Shown here one piece after another: positions 29,533-42,600 of a stretch of DNA of 64,000 bases; within the stretch, counting starts at the first letter, position 1; the number at the start of each line of letters is the position of its first letter. Under the pieces are notes generated by a model. The model made no database searches. It saw only the letters and a program-made list of their open reading frames with translations, and was not told the DNA's origin. The DNA is from Xestospongia bergquistia (Eukaryota > Porifera > Demospongiae > Haplosclerida > Petrosiidae), in contig OZ014419.1 in assembly GCA_963965975.1 (NCBI GenBank), positions 3,161,177-3,225,176 on the forward strand. Reading direction: 5' to 3'. A program made the translations under genes and the position numbers.

Positions 29533-30481
29533 ATGGCCACTTATCAGCCTCTTGTAAGTTATGCATAGCCATAAGGGACATATTTGGACTTTTTTATATC
29601 AATTCTTGTCTTTATGTGTATATGTCCTATTCCTTTGTAGCTCTATGTAGCAAAATACAAGTGTGATGTTTGTGGAGAGAAATGGAAAGTTCGAAAATCT
29701 ACTGGTGGGTGGAAACAGTGCCAAGGGAAGGACTGTCCACACTCTATGTTACCATATCAGAAAAAGGTTTATTATAATATAAAGATATCTCTTATTACTT
29801 TTATCATTAGCTTATTGATAAACTTGCAACATATCAATGCCATCAATGCCAATATGTGATCAAAAGGAAATGCTGTGCTAGTGAAGTCAATGATGTCCCT
29901 TATTGTAGAGTGTGTCGAGTTGATATGATACTCATTAAATGCAAGGTATTGTCATTATTATCAATCATTACTAATAATGTACTTTTTAGAATCTAAGAAG
30001 ACCAAGGCGTATGTTTGGAGAATTCTTTTGTGACAAGTGTGATCACAAATGGTACAGTGGTAATGCTTGGGAGGGCAAAGGGCAAGAGTGTCGAAAATGT
30101 GGAAGGATGTTACATCCATCAAATCTTCGCCCACTTGAACCAAGACCTGGCTATCAACCTAAAGAACCACATGATAGAGCTCGTTGTCAAATGTGTCAAG
30201 AACTAGGACATAATTGTAAGGATTATGTTCCTCAAGATATTGATCTATCTTATGAAGATGAAGATGATGATGATGAAGAAAGTGTAATTACTGAAAACTC
30301 ATCAGTGACTGAAGTTAGTAGTGTTAGAGAGGAGTCTCTTACACCTCCTACCATTGATGGTGATCAAACACCAACTGAAGATGATCCTGGTACTGAAGAC
30401 TTGATCACTGGTGCTGCTCAGAAGTTAGCTAATATGATGATATCTGATGTATCCAGAGCCCACGATAAGAGCAACATGTAG
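29533..30481 (+). CDS. zf-3CxxC zinc-finger protein, cluster member A
   Basis: Exons 29533-29553, 29641-29766, 29811-29945 and 29990-30481 join to 257 residues. The N-terminal half has several CxxC knuckles (YKCDVCGEKW, YQCHQCQYV, YCRVC). The C-terminal module matches the zf-3CxxC pattern of ZAR1 and RTP proteins: MFGEFFCDKCDHKWYSGNAW, GQECRKCGRMLHPSNLRPLE, and ARCQMCQELGHNC. An acidic Ser/Thr-rich tail follows (DEDDDDEESVI). Known 3CxxC proteins bind RNA (ZAR1) or act in receptor traffic and antiviral defence (RTPs); the function here is not known. It is the first of five tandem members with the same orientation and similar exon layout. Confidence 0.85.
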
Positions 30482-30793
30482 ATATTGTACATATTAATTA
30501 TTAATTACATTACACCCACATTTTTATGCAACTTATACTTTGTATTTTTGTATAATAACTTGATAGAAGCTAGTTGTTGTTCTTATAAAATTTTAAATAT
30601 TCATATTATCAGGGATAATAATATTCATAGTACTTGGCCTAGGCATTACCAGAAATACATTTATCTTGGAACATACCTCAGAAGTTAATTAAATATTCAT
30701 ATTATGTTGACAACTGATTCAGCAGAAAGGATTGGTATATGTAGCCAGGATGACGAGACTTTTTGTAAATAGTGTGTGGGTGTAGTTCTAATA
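30482..30793. other. Intergenic between cluster members A and B
   Basis: 312 bp of AT-rich DNA holding the 3' flank of A and promoter of B. No gene is recognised; a 67-codon frame here lacks any signature. Confidence 0.5.
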
Positions 30794-31717
30794 ATGGCTA
30801 CTGGTGGATTTGATGACCGAGAGTATTATTCTAATAAACCAAGGCGTCCATTAGTAAGATACGTGTCCTTATTACGTAGTTGATGACATAACATTTCTTA
30901 TAGATCTTTGTGGCCAAATACAAGTGTGAAAAGTGTGGAGAGAAATGGAAAGTTAGGAAAACATCTGGTGGTAGGAAAAAATGTCAAGGAGAACAATGTA
31001 ATGAATTTCTGCTCCCATATAAGAAAGAGGTCACTCTAACTATTTATTACCATGACATGTTATTAGTACATTTCAGGCTATTGATAAACTAGTCCTCTAT
31101 AGATGTATGACATGTTCTTATGAGATCAAAGAGACACGTTGTTCCAGTGAAGTTGAAGGATTGCCATATTGTAAGATGTGTCAAACTGACATGAAAATGA
31201 TCTATTGCAAGGTATGAAATGGAAACTGTCATTTTGTCTAATTATTTTGGTTAGGATCTAAGAAAGCCAAAACGAATGTTTGGGGAATTTTTTTGTGGGA
31301 AATGTGTTCGTAAATGGTACAGTGGTAATGCTTGGGAAGGGAAAGGGCAACAGTGTAGAGGATGTAATTCAATGGTTCATCCAACCACTACGACCAAGTT
31401 CTGGATATCAAGCTAAAGAACCACATGATAGAGCTCGTTGTCAAATGTGTCAAGAGCTGGGACGCAATTGTAAGGAATATATCCCTAAAGAAGACAATGT
31501 AGTAGCAGAAGGTGACATACCATATGAAGAAGATGATGATGAACAAAGTGTTATTACTGACAACTCATCAGTGACTGAAGTTGGTAGTGATATAGAAGAT
31601 GGTGATTTGACACCAACTGAAGATGATCCTGAGGATTCAAATGTGATCACTGATGCTACACTTCAGTTGGCTAGTTTAATCATCTCTGATTCAGTTAAAA
31701 TCCACTACAAGAAGTGA
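30794..31717 (+). pseudogene. zf-3CxxC cluster member B, frameshifted in the last exon
   Basis: Exons 30794-30853, 30904-31029, 31077-31211 and 31255-31717. It parallels member A throughout (FVAKYKCEKCGEKWKVRKTSGG, MFGEFFCGKCVRKWYSGNAW). After SMVHP there is an 11-bp shortfall relative to A (near 31381-31400). The native frame therefore ends at 31414-31416, while the remainder (AKEPHDRARCQMCQELGRNC and the acidic tail to 31717) lies in another frame. The broken product would keep the first two CxxC pairs of the 3CxxC module but lose the closing Cys cluster. It is either a recent pseudogene, a truncated functional protein, or a sequence error. The frame after the break is clean, so the lesion must be young. 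Confidence 0.75.
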
Positions 31718-31959
31718 AGTAACTTAGAAAAACATTTTGATTAGTTGCCTTTTTCTTGTTATGTTTGCTTTTCCATGAACAGAATGGTTAATAAGGAAAT
31801 AATTTTAATAATCATAATATACCTTATATGGAAGTACCCTTCTATACTAAGAAATAACATTATTGCTGAGTCACAGTCTTGGAAGTATTTATACAACTTG
31901 ACTGCGTCATTGTTCTGTTGAAAGAAAGAGTGCTAACTTGAATTGGACCCTTGTGTTAA

Positions 31960-32390
<431 letters not shown>

Positions 32391-32867
32391 CAGATTTTTG
32401 GAGATTAATGTTTTAAACTATCTTATCTTATTATTGTATAGAAATAATGACATTTTGTATTTGTAATCAGTAAAGAGAAAATATTCCTTTTTGTCAAGTG
32501 ATTTCTATTAATAAATAAAATTGTTATATATATAATAATAAACATGAGGTAATTATACAATTACACACTACTTGGAATTTTTATTGTGCTGAGTCACTGT
32601 TCAGAGCATTTATAATACAACAGCACACACAAAGTGTGAATAACAGGAAAGAAGTATTTCCTTAACATTAATTTATGATGTAAAAATAACTATTTTGTGG
32701 CAAATAATTCAAGGAATTCTGACATTTCTAAATATAGAACATTCATGCATTGTCATGCAGGTAGGACACCCAAAGTACTATTTTTGGAACAACCATTACA
32801 TCAACATTACATTATTCCAACAAACTAACTCGAAGACGTCATCCTAATCCACTCAAATTTGACTGAA
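32391..32867. other. Intergenic between cluster members C and D
   Basis: 477 bp, AT-rich, with the 3' flank of C (AATAAATAAA near 32511) and the promoter region of D. Nothing else is recognised. Confidence 0.5.
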
Positions 32868-33385
32868 ATGGCTAAGGCTCAGGTAAGAAATACTTAGCAA
32901 TATAAATTATATAAATGACCTATGTATATAGGATCCCGATGATATCATACCTGGAAGATACTTTGGTAAATATTGGTGTAGTGAAAACCATTCCTGGATT
33001 AGTATCAATGCTGGGAAAAGGAAAAGAAAGAAGACATGCCGGGAGCATAAAATTAAGGCTGAGGTGGAGATTCATAGACCACTGAGGAAATCAGTAAGTT
33101 TATTATTTTAAGATCATTAATAACACTTAGTTATAATAATAGGACATTCCTGAAGACAAAAGATTATTTGGAAAGTTTCTATGTGATCGTTGTGGCAATG
33201 AGTGGCCTAGTGCTAATGCATGGAAAGGATATACACAAGACTGTTCAAAATGTCATACTTCAATGTTGACTTGGAACTTGTACTATCTCAGAAGAGGAGA
33301 AAAACAATATGATAAGCGCCATCTTCAAGAATACTGTGGCAAATGTAAACAATTAAATCACAGTTGTCTAAACAGAAAAAAATAG
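32868..33385 (+). CDS. zf-3CxxC protein, cluster member D
   Basis: Exons 32868-32882, 32932-33093 and 33143-33385 join to 139 residues. The first half is a degenerate module (GRYFGKYWCSENHSWISINA, lysine-rich, with only CREH where the second CxxC pair should be). The second half is intact: RLFGKFLCDRCGNEWPSANAW, QDCSKCHTSML and YCGKCKQLNHSC. Two modules in tandem suggest internal duplication shared with member E. Confidence 0.8.
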
Positions 33386-33728
33386 ATTTCCTTTTTAAAT
33401 CATATCATTAATATATGTGAATGTTACATGCCATGCGATTGACAAAGTATATTTGTATTACAACTATAAAGTGCGGAAAGCAATCACATAACCATAACTA
33501 ACAGGGGCTGACTCATCTTGAATGTCTAGTGCTTATAGTGATTAGGTGATGGCGTAATGGATAGATTCATAGAAAATAATATTCATAAGGATAGTCAGTA
33601 TAACAATATTCATTGTTTACACAAGAAATAAAAGGTTCTAGCTAAGCAGACATTGAGCTAGTTTGGCTACACACAAGATTTGTTCTTGTTAGAAGTTAGA
33701 ACATCAGATACATACTGTTCTAGCCATC
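33386..33728. other. Intergenic between cluster members D and E
   Basis: 343 bp without recognised features apart from the flanks of the two genes. Confidence 0.5.
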
Positions 33729-34278
33729 ATGTCGAGTGATGATGTGAGTGATTTTAGATGATAATGGGACCAAGTAATCATTTTATATCCTATATATAAT
33801 TCATATATCCAGGAAGACGATATGATCATTGAAGGTAGATGGTATGGACGTTATCAATGTCCTACAGGGCATTCCTGGATCAGTCGTGATGCTTCTGATG
33901 AGCCTAAAAAATGTAGAATGTGTGATGAAGATGCTGATCCTGTCAATCTAAGACCTTTGAAACTCTCAGTAAGCAAATGTACCTCACATCTCTTAGTTAC
34001 TAGCTTTATCACATTAGGATATCCCAGATAGCCAGCGTCTTTTTGGTAAATTTCGTTGTAAAATATGTTTTAAGCATTGGGTTAGTGCTAATTCATGGAA
34101 AGGCTATAGACAGCAGTGTAAGTCATGTCATACATATACTAAACCTTATGAACTGAGGCCTTTGGAGTTCAGAGGAAATGTTGAAGAAGAAAACAAACCT
34201 CATCTTGAAAGTCTCTGTGAAAAGTGTCAGAAGCTAGGCTACAACTGTCGTATGGATCTAGAAGATCTCCATATATAA
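33729..34278 (+). CDS. zf-3CxxC protein, cluster member E
   Basis: Exons 33729-33743, 33813-33968 and 34018-34278 join to 143 residues. The first module (GRWYGRYQCPTGHSWISRDA, KCRMCDEDADPVNLRPLKL) lacks the first normal CxxC pair and the closing pair. The second is complete: RLFGKFRCKICFKHWVSANSW, QQCKSCHTYTKPYELRPLE and SLCEKCQKLGYNC. Same two-module plan and intron phases as member D. Last gene of the cluster. Confidence 0.8.
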
Positions 34279-34842
34279 ACCAATATTTTGGTTGATGCTG
34301 TGATATATTTTTATTAGTAATGTTTATAACTTTTAATAAAAATAATTATTAATAATTAGCATATATACCTAAACAGATCTTTTGTTGACTACCATTGTTC
34401 ATCATTTCCTCTAACATAGCAGTCAGTATAATTATATAGTGTACTAAATATTTGATTAAATTGATATATAAGCACTAAGGATTCGATTTGGACGAACTAC
34501 AAGAAGACATTGTATATTTTATAGTCTGTCAAAATGTCAAATTAATGAGATGGTATGTAATAAATCAAAGAACCTGAGCATTTATCACATTACAAACTAT
34601 CAGTAATGACCCCTGCCTAAGACTTTCCAATGTTAAGGTTCTAGTTAGACTATGTAGAGTGTTTTTTCATGTCTAGTTCTAAACAAGGGGCTCTGTTGCT
34701 AGATAGTAAGATATTTTCATTTATTATTTTGTTCATTTACATTACAAAGACAAGATCAGGTTAAGGTTATTACTATTGAGGTTATTGAGGCTATTACTAA
34801 TCAACAAGGACGTCCACATACTTTTAATTAGTTGTGGAAATT

Positions 34843-35646
34843 TTAGTGTTGTTTTAGTTAACTATAACTAAAACTAAAACTGTTTTAGTTTTGTCTAGTT
34901 ATATTTTAGTTAACTAACTATAACTAATTAAAACCATTGTGACAGATGGTATAACTAATAACTAAAAATATCTGCTGAGAGAGCAATACTAACTGTAACT
35001 ACTTACAACTAGTTATAACTAACTATAATTAACTATATAAATAACTATAATTAACTAAAACTTTGCTAGCTAATTGATATATACAAAGATCGAACCATAA
35101 TAAATTGATGATAGAAATGAAAACTAATATTTCAATACACTGATAATAAAACCAAGTAGCACATACATGTATTATATATGTACATGCATTTTTTGTAACA
35201 TCTGTCAGTTAACTATATTTAGCAGCCAGATTTATTCACATGACAAGTAGTATAAAACTAATAGACTATTCAGCAGTATGTTTATAAACTATGGACAAAT
35301 TAATAAAGCAAGCAGTTATTGTGTGTGCTAAAAATGGAAGAAGAAATTAATTGAATGAAGGTAATATAGAAATGAATAAATTACCAAAAGAAAGCTTGAA
35401 CAATAACTAGTTTTGTGCATCTGTCTAGATAACTAAAACTAAATATAATAACTAAAAATACTTAGTGCTGGAAATAAGTAATTATACATAATAACTAAAA
35501 CTACTTTTTTTATAGGAACAAACTAGCAAAAAAATAAATAATAATACTATTATTTATTGGACAAAAACTAACTATATTTACCTAAAGTAATCATGAAGAG
35601 GTCAAAAGTAATTAAAAAGTAAAAACAAAATCTAAAATAACACTAA
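34843..35646. mobile_element. MITE-like AT-rich element, family with a TTAGTGTT terminal inverted repeat
   Basis: Left end TTAGTGTTGTTTTAG and right end CTAAAATAACACTAA are inverted repeats (14 of 15 matching). The interior is made of many variants of AACTAAAACTA and TAGTTATA without coding potential. The same terminal sequence occurs in the SMPD1 intron element at 40220-40676. No clear target-site duplication was found. Confidence 0.55.
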
Positions 35647-38600
35647 CTGGTTCAGCTAAAGTATGTGTAAAATGAGATACCTCATAATAGCTTCAATTAA
35701 ATTTCATAATAGCTTCAATTAAATTATATAATTGATGTTTTGTTTATATTATCTCCATCTAAGTTAGCCAAAAGAAAACAGAACATTATGATTATGATCA
35801 GTTTGAATTGTAACTTGAGCATGTGCTAGAGTTGTCATTTAGAAACTAATAAACTAATTTGTATAATAGTATGAAGGACTTTGTCAAGAAAAAGTTTTTA
35901 AGGGTTGGTCCTCTAATTACTCTACACTTTTTGACCATTTTCAATCCCAACCCTCTCCTCTCAATGTACCACCTCAAAAATAATCCTCTAAAAAGTCATC
36001 TCTATGTATATTATTTTACTATAGACTAATAACATTCGTGGAGTTTCTATTATTACATCTATGTATATATTCCTTGCCCCTCATATTAGCCTCGCTAGTT
36101 ATTTGGGGCATTATATCATTGTTTTAAAAATATATATATATAATATCTATATATCTAAACTCTATAAATTTCATGCATTTCTTCAGGAATTGTTCTTTTG
36201 AAACAAACATATTTACTTGAAATGCTAAGTCTGATGATGTCAACTATTTTCTGAATTTCTTTTTTTCTGCTTTGCAACACAACTTGTCATTTATGATAGT
36301 CTCAGTCAAGAATTTGTAGAAATGGTTGAAAAAGCTTATTCACAAAGTGAATTTGTTAAGAATGTCCCTGTAAAATGAAAGAATACCAAATGACCAGAGA
36401 TTTTACATGCTCTATGACTATCTTTTAAAACATCCAGAGACAAAACGGCAAGTATAGACATCAGAGACTGCATCTTTCCATATGACACCTCAAAATTATA
36501 GCTGCAGTTAATCAAGATCATTTTTAAGCTTCAATATTCCTTTTTATTTTGATGTGGGGACATTTCCATGGATGATTGACAAATCTGATTACAAGTACAG
36601 AGATTACTACATATGCATGGTGTATTTAACAGTGGAGCTATATGGCTGGTTTCAGACATGTCATGCTTACTGCCTTGAGTTGATGACACTGATACTAGAC
36701 ACAACTGAGTTGAGTGGTGTCTGTGACATGACCAGTGCACAAATCGTTTAATACATGAACTACTATGATTGTGTTCAAGCAGTATATCCATTCTCAGGTG
36801 GATATATGTTGCAAATGACTGGTCCATTTGGGATAATTAACATTACAATTAAACATAATAAACCACATGCTACATACAATCATATGTGTATAGAAAATTG
36901 ATAATTAAATTTAGAAAAAAATAATTAAAACTTGTTTGGAGTTTAGGAAGCCCATATTGGACACAATTGATGTGGTCAATTGTTTTTAAGTATATAACAT
37001 TTAGTATTAATGCAATTCTATTGTCAATATAATAATTACGTGAAGTAACGATTATCTGTAGCAGAATTTGATATCAAATATAAAATGTTTATAAGAATGT
37101 TCATCAGTTTCAATTTGATTTTAGAATTATAACAACAGCTATAATCAATTTTAAAATAACAGAAACAAGTTTAGTAAATTGGTCTAGCGATTGACAATAT
37201 ACCAAGAATCAATTCAAAGAACTATTATTTTAAACTTTCTCTCTATACTTGTATTGAAATGAAAAATTAAAGTGACTAGAATTTATCATGCAAGGATGAT
37301 TATAAAACTGCTTTTTTTGGATGCATGGTACACATTCCCTTCTAATATGTCAAAAAGTTTGTTATCTTTCAGATTCTCAAGTCTTTATAACTCTTACAGT
37401 CATGTACAGAGCACATGATTAGTGAAAATGATCATTTTTCTGAGAGAAAAAAGAATATTCTGATTTAATGATCAAGCCTCATTTCAATCCTGTTTTTACT
37501 TAGTCAAAAATATTGGGTACAATTCATTCTAGAAAAAAGCAAAACTTGCTCTTCAATAAAGTACTTGTGAAGATATATATTCTTTCTTGTATAGGAATGT
37601 AGATATATGTATTATTATTATATTGTACTTAGAAACTTTCACAAGAACAGAAACTAGACTCACTTCATCATCTTGCTCCTTTAAGCAACTTATGATCCAG
37701 AGTGAACAACAATCTCCTGGTAATATTGCCTTAGTGAGATGATTCAAGATTCTCTCTTATATTTAGGTTAGATGACTTACTTTGACACTAGGTAGCTAGA
37801 TGCATTACCTGGTTGGTTGGTATCTGTAGTTGTTAGTAACTAGTCACCCAAATACTTGAACACTTTCACATGTGTCTAAAAGACCAGTCTTCTTCCAATA
37901 TTCCAGTTGTATGCATTTCTGAAACTGTCATACAAATATCTGTCATCACGCATACTATTGAAGATAATTTGTGCATGAGACTTGTTCAACTATCTCAATG
38001 ATACCTCATTATCTACACAAGCAATAGCAATGCAAGATGACAAACCAGACAGAAATTTCATGCTTGGTGTGTGTCTACATAAAGGTCTCTTCAATACGAA
38101 TACAGTTACTAGCTCATTGGGTTAAGCTTAGTTTAGCCCTAGGTGTAGAGATTATTACCATATATTTACAACATGTCTCTGAGTCATGCTAAACTATTAT
38201 GACACCTTATATCAAAGAAGGAATTGTAGAAGTCCTTGATTGGAACTTCAAACCACCACTCATATCAGGTTATACTATTAAAGACTGGGGACAGGCAGGA
38301 ACCGTCAATGAATGTATCTATTGCAATCTTATTGAGTAAAGTATCAAGCATCAATTGATGTGGATGAGTTTATTATCCCACAAGAGAATACAAAAGTTGT
38401 GGAAATGCTATAGATTAGTTGAAAATAATAAAAGAAACAACAGTCCAGCTTTTTACATTTTATAATGCCTTTGTCTTCAGTTATGTTGTTTCTTTACCTG
38501 AAATCAATTCAGGAACCAAGTGTCTAGAAATGGAATGGCCTCACTATTACACACACAAAGTACAAATCCTGAAGAACAAGCTAAACAGTATCATTGGCAT

Positions 38601-38962
38601 AAAATGATAGTCAAGGCTCAAGCAATCAATTCACGATGTTACCATTAGTTAATATCTGGAGAGATGGATATAAAAAGCATTACTTTGTCCCATCAGGTAT
38701 TGGGTTAATATATCATTATTGAGTACCAGATATAAAAAGAGAGAGCACAAACCACCAAATGAACAAACATAATATGATGCTGCTTCAACCAACCAGTCAA
38801 AACAATTAGAAAACTTGTTTGTCACAAACAGTTAGAATGCCCATACTATTAATGATGATTGCATGAGGGAATCAAATTCTCATCTACATTTCTTGATCAG
38901 GGTGATGTGTGATGATTTAGTTGATGATTTAACCCCTTTGATGTACCAGTCATTTTGATGAT

Positions 38963-39481
38963 GTTGTGACCAGACATGGGGCAAGCACTTGAGTGCTTGT
39001 GCTTGAAAGCACTTTAAGTACATTTTTTGGAGTGCTTGGAGGTGCTTTCAAGCGTTTATTATATGTAAGCATTTATGCTTGTGCTTGTGCTTAAGCACTT
39101 TATAGTATTAGTGCTTTAAAGCACTTTTAAGCACAAATGCTGCACTTACTTTGTGCACTTAGCACATCCATTAATAATCTTCTGCTATCATCTTGTATTT
39201 AGGCCAGAGAGATGCCAATTGACGGATGCTATGTTCTATAAACTAATGTTTATAAGATCTAACAATAAAATTGACTTAGATAAAATTGTTTATTTAAAGG
39301 AAATTTTTGGTCAAAAGTGCTTGTGCTTGTGCTTCAAGCATTTTTAAGTGCTTGAATTTGTGCTTCAAGCATTTATTTTTTGGAAGCAAAATGCTTGCAC
39401 TTGTGCTTAAGCCCTTTTATGAATGTTTTAACTTGTGCTTCAAGTACTTCATTAAATGCTTGCCCCATGTCTGGTTGTGAC
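38963..39481. mobile_element. Complete hAT-type MITE with 8-bp target-site duplication
   Basis: The element is 38971-39473 (503 bp). It begins CAGACATGGGGCAAGCA and ends with the exact inverse TGCTTGCCCCATGTCTG. It is flanked on both sides by GTTGTGAC (38963-38970 and 39474-39481). A perfect 17-bp terminal inverted repeat starting CAG plus an 8-bp duplication are the marks of hAT elements. The inside consists of subterminal variants of GTGCTTGTGCTTAAGCACTT and holds no transposase, so it depends on an autonomous partner. Unbroken ends suggest a fairly recent insertion. Confidence 0.93.
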
Positions 39482-39650
39482 TTGTGACATAAATTTTGTT
39501 AGCAATGATTAGCTTTATTAAAATTAATGATTAGCACTCAGATAAAAGTATTTCTAATTAAAAATCAGGTTAGCACACTTGAATTTCTTTTAACTTCAGG
39601 TAAATAAATAAATCAGTACAGAGATAAAAATATATCTAGCTAAAATCAGG

Positions 39651-42600
39651 TTAGCATGCTTGAATTTCTTGCAGCTTTAAATGAATATCTTGGAGAGTTA
39701 ATCCCTCAGGTAAGTTGTCACATAGGCTATGATCACCAGATCGGCTTGTCTTCATTGCACATATTGAATAAGCCTTACAATTAGTATCACAATATGGAGT
39801 AGGAGGATGCATCCTGGACATATGGCTATAATCAAAGATAATAAAATAATAATATGCACTTACTAATGGCATACCTATTACCATGATTGTATTAACATTA
39901 CTTACATACCAAGACCCTTGTATTGGTAATTTGGATTATAGTCATTTATAACACAGCTAATTTTGGTTGGTCATTTTAGAAATATTATCTAAACTAACTT
40001 GTAGTATTTTTGAAATAGTGTATCATCCTTTTCAAATCGTTTGATGAGATCATCAAAGTCTCGAGGGAAGCAGTGCTCCATATGATAATCTTGACTTGCA
40101 GTATATTCTAGTATCCATTTTGGTTCATTATGTATGTTAGCATCAGTGACGTTCATATAGAACACTTCAAAGTCTAGTAAACTCTGAAAATAGATAGTAT
40201 CATCATTTACAATAGATACCAGTATTGTTTTGGTATTGGAATAAATTTAGTATTAGTAATAGTTTTGATATGGAAATGTTTTTCAGTTTTATTGTTGGTT
40301 TTGGTAGGTACTGTGACATTTTTGTTTTAATTATAGTTTTAGTAGCCTAGCTTCTTTAAACTTGTTTTAATTTTAATATCATAACTTTTTTGAATAGACA
40401 TTGTGATCACATCCCAAGAATGATGACGGGAGCAGCAACCATCACGAAGAACAGTCCAAATGTCAACTTTGAAATGGTTCAGTGTAGACTATACTAAAAC
40501 TAATATCCAACATCAATAGTTTTAGTTATATTTTTAGTCGGTGAGAAAATTTTAGTTTTAGTTTAGTTTTAGTTGATCTCACATGAATAGTTTTAGTATT
40601 AGTTACAATTTTAGTTTACTAAAATTAATATCCCTTACTAAAACTAGCTTTAGTTTAGTTGACTAAAACAACACTATATAATTATTAAAGCTGTATAGCA
40701 GCTACCAATGAACTTACATTAGTAGTTTCAGCATAGTCTCCATCAATAGTGTAGATACGATATCCCATATTGTAGTTTGAGTATGTAGTGACACTTGGAC
40801 CCATAGCAACAAAACTACAAATACAGTTTTCATATAACAAGATTTATTAAAATAGAAAAATCCTCACTTGACTGGTAAACTGGTGTTAGTTTCATCATAA
40901 AATACTTCAAATTCATCTAGATGGGTATGGCCAAAGAACTGACCAACAACTGTTGCTGCATATCTAAGCAATAGTAAAACATACAAGTTATTTAATGATT
41001 GTTTTACCGGTTGATTATTTTGTGATAGTTATAACTCCATGTTTTAATACAATCTCCATGACCTGCTGGAATATGACCAATAATATGAACCTTTTCATGT
41101 TTGTCTTCTGCAGACTGAAGCTCATCGACAAGCCAATGTAATTGATTAGCAGGGTCAGTCCCATTAATCAGTAGCCACCAATTATCATTATTACAATAAT
41201 TGGTTTGTAGTGATATAACACGTAAATTACCTCTGACAAGTATCGAGTAAAATCCTCCTCTATAACATTACTTAACATGTGTTACATGATGGAATAATAT
41301 ATACCTTTTAATGGTGTCTAATGCATCTGGTGGCAACCATATTGACCATTCTTCTGCTGAAGCTTGCAATAACCAATCATTAGAGTTAAAATCAGTAATA
41401 TAAGGAGGTGGAAAACTACAGAAAGTTCATTTCAATAATTATTGAAATTACTTAATTAACTAACCTATTAACAGGGGCACTCTCATGGTTACCAAGAGAT
41501 GGAAACACTACTTTGTCTGGCAAGTATTTATGCAATAGTTTAACACACTGCTTTAACACATCTAACTGATCTTCACGTGACTGGTTCCATACATTATGTG
41601 CTGGGATATCTCCAGTCCAATATATCCAATCAAACTATAATAAAGTTGTTCAATTTATAAGCTTAATATTTATTATACTAACATCATCACTTTTACTGGC
41701 TAGATGTTGTAAGAGGTTTTCCAATGTCCACAATGGGAGATCACAAGCATAATCTCCCCAGTAACCTGCTTTGTTACTACTTGTATTACCTACAAAATAA
41801 TCATGAGTAATGTAGTCTCCAGTCTTTGTAAGTAAAAAGGACTGGTTACATGAGTCTAGTCAAATGGCTAGTACCTGGAGGATTTGGAGGTCGACAACAC
41901 AATGGTTCTCCACAGTCATTAGTTAGTCCAGGGGTATACTCTGGGTCATAATGAAAGTCTGAGAGATGAAGTATCCTGTTTTTAGCAGCTGTTGGCTATG
42001 GATTAATAAATGTTAATTAAAGTTAATTATAATTGCTTATCTTCAACTAGATTGTCCTAAATCAATTGAATGTAGTAATTGACATTAATATTCTTTTATC
42101 ATAACTTTGAAAGTGAAACTAACACCTTGAAACACAATAGGTGCAACCTGCATTAATTAAAATCAATTATTGCATATTCTATAGCTATTGAGTTATAGAC
42201 TCTCCCTCCTTATTGGATACACGATAAAGGTCTAGCAAAGGCCACAATTGACTGAGTTTTAATTGACTAATCACATTCAACTACTTAGAAATATGGTAGC
42301 ATGTGTGGCAGAAAGAACACTTTGTTGTAACTTATGCAGTTGTTGCTAAGTTTCCTTGTGCAAAGTTGTTAGATGCTTGATAACAAGCTAACAAGGTGAA
42401 AGTTTAATAACTCTATATCTTAGTAGGAACTGTGTGTTTTAAAAGTCTGTTAACCTTAGAGTGTATCTAAAATACGAGAACATTTGCCCAATTGGCTACA
42501 TATTTACTAGAGCTACTTTTATTCAAATGAAAAGATCAAAGGAAAACTCAACATACTTGAAGTAATAATTACATAAATTCCTGCCACTAACCACAAATTA

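Larger units (their letters stand above)
34279..39650. other. Gene-poor region with mobile-element debris
   Basis: No intact gene was found. It contains two MITE-like elements, annotated separately. Short decayed open stretches at about 36300-36830 and 38190-38870 look like old coding sequence interrupted by stops (for example KLLKHPETKR-like and NPEEQAKQYHWHKM-like pieces), but I cannot assign a family. AT-rich low-complexity DNA fills the rest. Confidence 0.5.

Noticed and set aside
31450-31650. Ser-rich minus-strand frame
   Set aside because: Antisense shadow of the acidic, Ser/Asp-rich tail of zf-3CxxC member B.
36336-38607. Short frames suggesting a gene between the zf-3CxxC cluster and SMPD1
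   Set aside because: Frames are short, broken by many stops, without splice-supported continuity or a recognisable family; treated as possible debris only.
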